Positions 53,801 through 62,800 of a stretch of DNA of 64,000 bases are shown in pieces. Both the position numbers and the translations under genes were made by a program. This DNA comes from Oreocharis arfaki (lineage: Eukaryota > Chordata > Aves > Passeriformes > Paramythiidae). Location: contig VZRR01011616.1 in assembly GCA_013398015.1 (NCBI GenBank), positions 380,791 to 444,790 of the forward strand, in the 5' to 3' direction. A model generated the notes under the pieces. That model did not search any database and had not been told where the DNA came from. It saw only the letters and a list, made by a program, of their open reading frames with translations. Each line of letters starts with the position of its first letter. The stretch's first letter is position 1.

Positions 53801-56800
53801 CATCAATCCCAGCAAAGTTTTTACAACAGTATATAAGAGCTTTTACACAAATGGACACCACCCCATATGGAACACTCTTATCCCTTTCTTGCTCTGACAA
53901 CTTCACCCGGATGCTAAGAAACAGTATCTGGAAAATTCAACTTACCAAAATAGATGAAACAAACTTTTTGACAAAAACTACTTGAATACACCCAACCGTT
54001 AGGTAAATACGATTGTCAACAACATCCATATTTGTATACGCAATGCCATCTGTAGCATTCACATATGATACCATTCTGAAGTTGAAGACTTCTTTTTCTG
54101 TGATGTAAAGAGCCTTAAGAAGAAAAAAAATAGTATCTCTGCTGTAAAAAGTATCTCTGTAAAATAGTATCTCTGCTGGAGAAACTTAACTCCAAAAAAA
54201 ATGTAGTATCTCACACAACTAAGACATTTTTATTTCAAATATCTCAACAATATATTAAAAAAAAAAAAGAATTAAAAAAATCCATTGAAATAGCTGAAAA
54301 TAGTCAGTTGACATCTCAGCTTAAATAATTCTCTTCACTAAAATCAACAGGGTAAGAGGCACAATGAGCAGCTGAATATCAGAGTTCCACAAATTCATGT
54401 CAGCCTAATAATTACTGGTTGTGGGAGCAAAATCAATCTGTCATATAGAGAACGCCACTCCCAACAAATACATGAAACGCATGGTAGAGAACAGAATCTA
54501 CAAAGTAAGTTTAATTTAGCATCCATTCAAAAAAAATCAATGGTAGATGCACATGCCTACCTTTTTATACAATGCTGTCTCATCAGAATCCACAATAATG
54601 ATGTTCTTCAGTTTTGCAGTCACATTGGTTGCTGCTTTCTTCACAATCACTTGGCTATCCAGACCTCAAAAAACGAGACATACAAAATCTATACACTATT
54701 ACGGTTACAAAGTTTCGCGTCTTTGCAATTAAAGTTTTCTTCCTACCTTCAATGTGAATTTCAGCTATTCTATGGTTTTTCTCTCTGATAAAAATACGCA
54801 AACATGATAAATCCGCACAGAAAATGAGGTCAATTACATCATCACACTTCGATTTTTTTGATGCTATGGGAAATAAAAAATAACAAAAGTTATCATTCTT
54901 CAATGAGGACATGTAATATTTTGACATCCCTTTGAACTGCATAGCAAGCAAGAAGTTAATGCTCCTCAAGTACAACATAATAACTGTAAGGCCATCAAAA
55001 GTCTTAATTTATACCAGGAAAAAAACAAACAAACAAACTGACAACAATTTATGGGTTTTCTATTTACATTGACTCGGTGCCGCCAATACACAGCAAAGGT
55101 ATGCCTTGACCTGCACATCAGAAAACTGCACATGGTTAAGGATATGACCCTGTAAATACACACAATCCTAAGCAAAATTTCCCGTATCAAACATCATTGA
55201 CAGGTTCACAAAAACAGAAAACACATTTGTTTTCTCCCTTACTTAAGTGAAGAGAGAAGAATGAAAAAAGGAAACAATAATAAAGAAACTTACTTAATTT
55301 TTTAAGAACATCCTTCTTCTCCTCTGTTTTTTCATGGACTGGCTCTTCCACAATTTTAGTTCCTTGTTTGGGTAGAAGACTATTCAGATAGTTCATAGCA
55401 TTCAGCAGAGCTTCAGTATGCAAATGAACATCTAGAGAAGAAAAGTTCACCTAAAAGAAAAATTTTTATTTATCCAGTATGCCCCTCCTCCCACAGTGAG
55501 GAAATTACGTTAAAAAAAGATAACATACCTTTATTTTCTGTAGAACATTCTGACAGACAGTTTTCAGTTCTGGTCCCTTAATATCAGTCTATTTCACCAA
55601 AAGTGCAAAAAAACCAAACAAATCAGAAGTTTGAAAATTTCATTAGAGAAAACTTATTTTCAAAACCACTACAACTTAAGATGTAAAAGTTATTCTGTTG
55701 AAGGAGCAGACAGACTTCGCACATGACACTCAAGATGTTAAAAACATCAATAAGTAAGGAAAAAACATCCAACATCCGCTGCATATTAATGTGATGTTTA
55801 TGACAGGCTTACAATTTAAAAGCAAAGTCTACTCTTTCCTAACCTTTGTATACTCCAGAGTGAGAAGATCATCTTCTACATTATCCAATGTAGTAACAAT
55901 GTAAACTGGCTTGTCATTATCATCTAAAAAAAAAAAAAAGGAAAAAATACAGAAAATTACTTTTTTTAAAAGAAAAAAAAAATAAAACTTCCTAACCTAT
56001 AAACTGCAAACTAGGCTACTAGCTGTCATTACTAGTTAATCACAAAACCTCTTCTGCAGATGTAAAATAGTTAAATGTCTCTCTACAATCATCAGCATCA
56101 GAAGATATTTACCAAAGCACTAACAGAAGGATGAGGTCCTGATTTACTTCCCCTCAGCCCTGCACTTAACGTCGGAAGAAAATCTTCCTTATTTGACAAA
56201 AGCCCTATAGAGTTTTTGAAGACAAATTCACAGTGTTATTTGTGAGTAATTCCTTGACCAAATTATAAATACTTACCCATATACTCTGGGCACAGAAGAC
56301 CAACTTCACGAAGGAAAGCATTTCCAGTCATGTCAAATGTTCTTAATTTTAGTTCAGTGCCTAAGCCCAAAATATCAAGCTGGAGCACAGGCATCTCAGT
56401 ATCACCAGTAAGACGGCATAATTTTATTAAGACCTAAAAAAGAGAACCAAAACACACCCAAAACCAGTAAGGCGCTATAAGAGGTATAAAAACCTCTTAG
56501 TTTTTATACAGGATATAATATATTTACTTACATTTTATTGGTTAATGTCTATTTGTGTATTGATCATTTAGCTTTATACAGCAAAAGCCTTGGAAAAAAA
56601 TAAACAATTCAACAAGCAGTACTGGTCACTGCTATTGTAACAAAAACTTCAAACATGAATGTATGTAATACCAAAGTAACAGTAACAAACTAAACTATTT
56701 TTAAAAGCAATTCTGTACAACACTCAGCAATGTTTAATACAGTCGAAACTAGATTTTCAGTCAGCACAAAGTGTTTACTACTTTCACTGGAATTTCTCTG

Positions 56801-59800
56801 AACTCTCCTGCTAAGAGTTAGATTCCCAAGCTGAATGTCAGGCAAGAGGATTTACTACATTTCTACCCATGCATGAAAATACTGTTGTTAAATAAATACC
56901 TAGCTGAGCTGTTTTATCTGACTTTGACAACCAAACAAATACATGTATTCTTCCAAAACAAAACCCAATAAGTAATTATAAACTATGACGACAGCAGAGG
57001 AGATTTCTAATAGATTCCCAATTTGATTTTTGTCTTAAAGATTTTAAGTTAGTTGCCAGTAGAGAATAATGTAAAACACAACATCTTCCTTTTAGACTAA
57101 CAGTTCTTAAATAAGGTCTTGTCATCACACAAACAGTACACCTCAGTCTTGTTTGTAGTAAAGGTGTAGTATACAGTATGCTACAAGCTAGCTGTGATGT
57201 GTTGAAGACATTCTGTAAACCCTACCCTAAAACAGAATTTGTAAAGTTAACTGAATGGGTATGATTTATTTTAAAATAAATGTAAAGTAAAATACAATGA
57301 GAGTAGCAGGAAAAACAGTCCATGATGGTCTAATGACAAAGTTAACAATAGTGTTAAGAGGTTACAAGAAAAACTGATACAGTTAGAAAGTGTTCTTGCA
57401 TTTGGATAAAATACTCTTGTTTTCCCCCCAAGCCTGAAATAGCAAGAACACAGAAAACTCTTCATAATGAAGACATCAAAGATTTATGCGTGTGGACAAC
57501 AGCAACTGGGAAAAACTAGAGCAGAAAAATATGGTGCTTGCTACAAGATAAAACAGTAATGAAGTTTTCCCACTGACCACAGCAGCACCTGGAAAAAAGA
57601 TGTCACGAGCACATATTTAGCTAAAACAAATATGTAATGTGAGTTCTGAGCCATAGGTAAAGAAAATTCAGTGGCAAAGTGAGTTGGAAAATCAAGTGGA
57701 TAAATCATCAAACCATTGCAGTGATGACAAGGATACAGAAGCACAACTATGACTTGGAAAAAACTCTTCATAATAGTTTTAGGAAAAAAACGGGTAATCA
57801 ATATCTCTGCAGACATGGATTTATAAGCCAAACAAACATAGAAAAATTACAGTCCTGATGCGCTTCAGGGAAATTTCAAAAGTAATTTTACCTCAGCTAC
57901 TTCAAACCTTAGCTGGAACTCTGTCATATTTTTCAAAGATTCTTGTTTCCGTAGGGTTTTTCGCCTTGTACTGCCAGCTCGCTTGAGGGAATCAGATGGG
58001 GCTTCAAAAAATGGCACATCTTCCACAGGACTGCTTAGTGCATCATAAAACTCTTCTTCTGATTCTAAGGATTAATTCACAACAACATTACATATGCAGT
58101 TTACACAGCCAGTATTTTACAGTATTATGACCTAGAGTTTTTACATCTCCATCTATAAAAGCTTAAACATACAAATATCTAGCTGACAACTAACAACCAA
58201 TAAAATCTGTTTCTGTAACCATCTCAACTTCTGCCTCCACCACTTTACACCACACCTACAGCTGCCTCCATCATGTCATCATAAACTTCAGTTCTCACTA
58301 ACTAATTCCTTTGTCAGCATTCTCTCACTTCCGGCTTCACAAAAGACAGCACAAATGATGCTTTGTCTGTGTGACCTAACAGCTTAATTTGCCTGCTGGT
58401 CAGACTGCTCTTGACAGTACAGGAGCCTCTGCCTCAATATCAGGCACACTACTTGGGATTTCTCCCAGCTGTAGATCTCTCAGTTCAGAGAGACTCCTAA
58501 GAACTATCAAGTTTTTAATCTACTTGACATTAGTGCAGAAATATAACCAAGATAAATAGATTGCACTGTCATGTGAAGGTCTTCTCCTCTACCTAAAAAC
58601 CAAAGCCACCGAAGTATAAGGTAACTGTGGAGAAAATATCCTTCTTCTAAAAAAACTCAACAATTTTCATTAAGTATTTTCCAAAGCTTAAAAGCAGCTC
58701 TGAGTTTTTGGAGGGTGAAGATAGACAATTAACATAAATCACTTAAAAGGATATTGCACGGCTGTATGTATAGTATAGATTAAAAATTAGACTTGATTCA
58801 AATCTAAATCTAGCTATTACTTTCTCAAATTACTTGTTGCCAGCATGCATTCTCATTTCAGCCTAATTTTTAAGAACTGAAAGACATTTCCACTCTACCT
58901 TTGGACACTTAGAGGAACGCATGAACAGATGAAGACAGATGTACTTACTTCTATGCAAACTGCATACATGCTGAATTTAAAGCTATAAAGTAGACATAAA
59001 AATTAACTTTGATGATAATTTTGCTAGTGTTTGCTAACCACATATATCATTAACCTGAGAAAGGAGAAGTAGTTTGGGTTCTCTGTTTCTCCAGCTGAGT
59101 GTTCTGGCATCACAAACATGATTGACACTGAAATAACACTGATAGATTTGATTATTTTTCTAATGTAACTACTAGATGAAATGTTAGGATATAGCTAAGC
59201 TGTTTTGAATAGCAAGGCAGTATTGAACACAACTGGTTCTCCCACAGCCAATCTTCTGCTTTATCCAGAAGAAATCAAAATGTTTGTTTATAAAAACACA
59301 GCAGTTTCTAACAGTCATAATTCCAGTACCTTGTAATTTAAATATATCCATCTAAATAGGAGAGAAATCCTTCACCATAAGAAAATAATTAAAACCATCA
59401 TCAGAGGACTAAGTACATGCTAAAGCTAAAAATGTCATACTATTTCAGATGCCTCGAAGAGAGATTTGCAATAACATATGCCCTGACAAAAAAAATCCAC
59501 CATAACAAATAAAATTTTACTGCTATACCCTCAGGAAGAGAAATACAAAAACAAGCATACAGAATTTTATTGCTATGAGAAAATACTCAAGTAGTTTATA
59601 CTGTATCAATTATAAGCTAAACAGAATATAACACTACTCAGCCCACAAGAACTTAAAATAAAGCCCCATATCCTTGCTTACAGCAAGAATAGTAAATTAA
59701 TTCAAAGAACTCAAAAACTTATTGACTTGACCTGCTTCTTAAGCAAGACTTTAAAATAGATTATATTACCTGATTCAGCAAATGAATGAAGATCCAAAAC

Positions 59801-62800
59801 AGGATACATGCCTTGAGATAAATGTGGTGCTGAAAGCACAGGGGACAATGCAGCCTGAAACAGGAGATACCATAAAATTTTTTCTTGTAGTTGTTGGTCA
59901 TGATATTGCACGCATATATGCTGCATCCAAGTTTTACAACTTAGGGAAACTTAGCTTAAGTGCAAATCAATAAAGTTAAACACATTACTAAAATTATAAG
60001 CATGGGGAGAAATGAGGCTTGAAACAGGTAGAAGCAGCAGCTATTGCACTTACATCTAGCAAGTGAGAACACACTAGGAAATACAGCGAAGAGGTTCAAA
60101 CATTCACCCTCACAGACCAAAGGATGGTCGGAAATGGCACATTATATGAAAAATCATAAATGACAAAGCCTAGTCTCTCAAAGAACTACAATACAGCAAC
60201 TTCCGCGAACAATAACAATCAACAGTTCTTTACAAAAATAATACAACTGCCAGGTGAGGAAGAACGAAGAAAGAGCTACACAAAACATTAGAGCAGACAG
60301 GACTGTTCTGTATTTCATAGAATTATAGAAACCTTTAGGTTAGAAAAGACCCTTCAGATCACCAAGTCCAACTTCAAACCTAGCACTGCCAGGAACATGG
60401 CTTAGTGGTGAACTTAAATGCCACATCTACAAGCCTTTTAAATAGCTGCAGGGAGAGTGACTTATCCACTGGGCAGTCTGCTCCCATGCTTGACAATCAT
60501 TCAGGTGAAAAAAAATTTCCTAATATCCCATCTAAACCTCCTCTGGAGCAATCTGAGGCCATTTACTCTTGTCCTGACACTTTTTACTTGGGAGAAAAGA
60601 CCAACAACTCAGTCTTTCTTGCAGTGAGGAGCCCAAAACTGAGTACAGGATTTGAGGTGGGGCCCCACTAGTTCCAAGGACAGGGGACTGCCGTCCCCCG
60701 TATCACTGCCTTGCTCCTACTGGTCACACTACTGCTGACACAGGCCAGGATGCTGCTGGCCTTCTTGTCCACCTGAGCACCCTGAACTGGCTCATGTTCA
60801 GCTGCCTGTCAGCTGGCAGCCCCTGTTCCTTTTCTGCTGGACAGCTCCCCAGCCACTCTGCCCTCAGCCTGTAGCTCTGCTTGGGGTTGTTGTGAACCAA
60901 GCGCGGGATCCAGTATTTCGCCTTATCGAATTGCACTGCTTCACACATATGGGAAAAAAAACCAACTAGGATGCTGAGGGGAGACCTCACAGCAGTCTTC
61001 ATCTTTCTCACAAGGGGAAGCAGAGGGGCAAACACTGATCTCTTCTCTCTGGTACCCAGTGACAGGACTTGAGGAAACAGTGTGAAGGGGTGTCAGGGAG
61101 GTTTACACTGGAACAAGGTCCTTTCCCAAGAAGATGGCTGAGCACTGGAACAGGCTCCCCAGGGAAGTGTCACAGCACCAGTCTGACAGAGTCAAGAAGC
61201 ATGTGGACAAGGTTCTCAGGCACATGGTGTGACTCTCGGGGATGGTCCTGTGCAGGAGTTGGACTTCGGTGATCCTTGTGGGCCCCTTCAGGTCAGGATA
61301 ATCTATGATTCTGAGTCTTCAATTGTGAAATGCAGTTATGCACAACCCAGAGTAGTAACTGAAAATATGTGAAATGCCACTAGAGTGCACTACAGAACAG
61401 AAATCCTCCACTCCACGTGGTTTCATATATAGTAGAATTAAATTCTCCTAGTAAAGGTATCCAAATGGTTTATCTACCATCAGGTCTCAGAAAGCAATCC
61501 TAGCAATCTGAGTTTGAAAAGAATTCTCACCTGCAAGTTCAACATGCATATGTATTACACATGTGCCTTGCACAGAATACTAAAACAAGAGAACTGTGCA
61601 CTGTGTGCCCTTTCTTCTTGAGTGCCTTTGGCTCTGGACTGCATGTATGATAGCAGCTCTTTCTCTGCACCACCACACCTTCTCCTCTCCCTTATTACTG
61701 CACCTTACAAAGCTCAGGCTCAGATAATTATTCAAAAAATCACAGTACCAAATCCAGACATAATGCAACAAGAAACACTCATCTTGAACATTGTTTCCAA
61801 GGCTACATTTTTCATCTCACTCTTAACATTTCGAAATCTCTCTTGGTCTCCAGCCAATGTAATCTGACTTTACTGAATATATTCATGTCTGTGAGTAATA
61901 AATAGACAAAGTATTTAAGAGTCTTGTAACTGTGAAATTGTGTCATCTGTAACACTTCCACATTCTAAGAAAACAAGGAAAAAAACCCTGATATTTGACT
62001 TCATAGTACTAAATCATAAAAAATAGCCCTCCACACCAAAGTAGAGTGTCTTCTTGAACTAAAACGTTGAGTGCAAAAATATAAAAGCATCTGTTCCAAA
62101 ATGTCTTCTGTTTTCACAGCTCAAGAACACTTCCACCACTAACTCAAAGTGTAAGAAGAAAACAGCACTCTGAAAAAGGATTTCACATCCTTTTCAGTTC
62201 AGAAGTTATACGACGCTAACAAAGTTCAGAAGAATTACACTTGTAAGGATGAAAGCATGAGAGTATACCAGCCACCACCAAAGCACAAAATCCACTCAAA
62301 TTAACTGGATTTAATACCAGCAGTTAAAGTCTGTCAAGCTCTGAAGTAAATGGAAGCTTGAGCAGACAGGTTTAAGCGTAAGTTTTGCTATTGATTCACA
62401 GATGAGGCAAATATATTCCTACTTGGTCCACAGTCTTTCCTCACCTCATCTAGTGTATACCACAACTAATGTACAGGTAATACTAACTACTTCAAGGTCA
62501 CGTAAAATACTTCAGACATAATAGTTGAATTCTCTAATTAAATTCAAGTATAGTCAGTGTTATATAGCACATGGCAATCATCTTATACAGGCAGATTCTA
62601 TTCATGTAAAAATAAAGTCCCAATATCTACCCTCAAAAAAAGTTAGTCTGCGATGAGCTGCACAAAACAACAGAGACTAAGGCAGCTTTTGGTTGGGTAT
62701 ACTAGCAGTATATGAAGAGTGAAAGAATGGGTCAGAATTAGCTAAAATTTTAACAGCACCACTAAAGAGATGGGAAGAACCACACCTGGAAGTGAAACAG

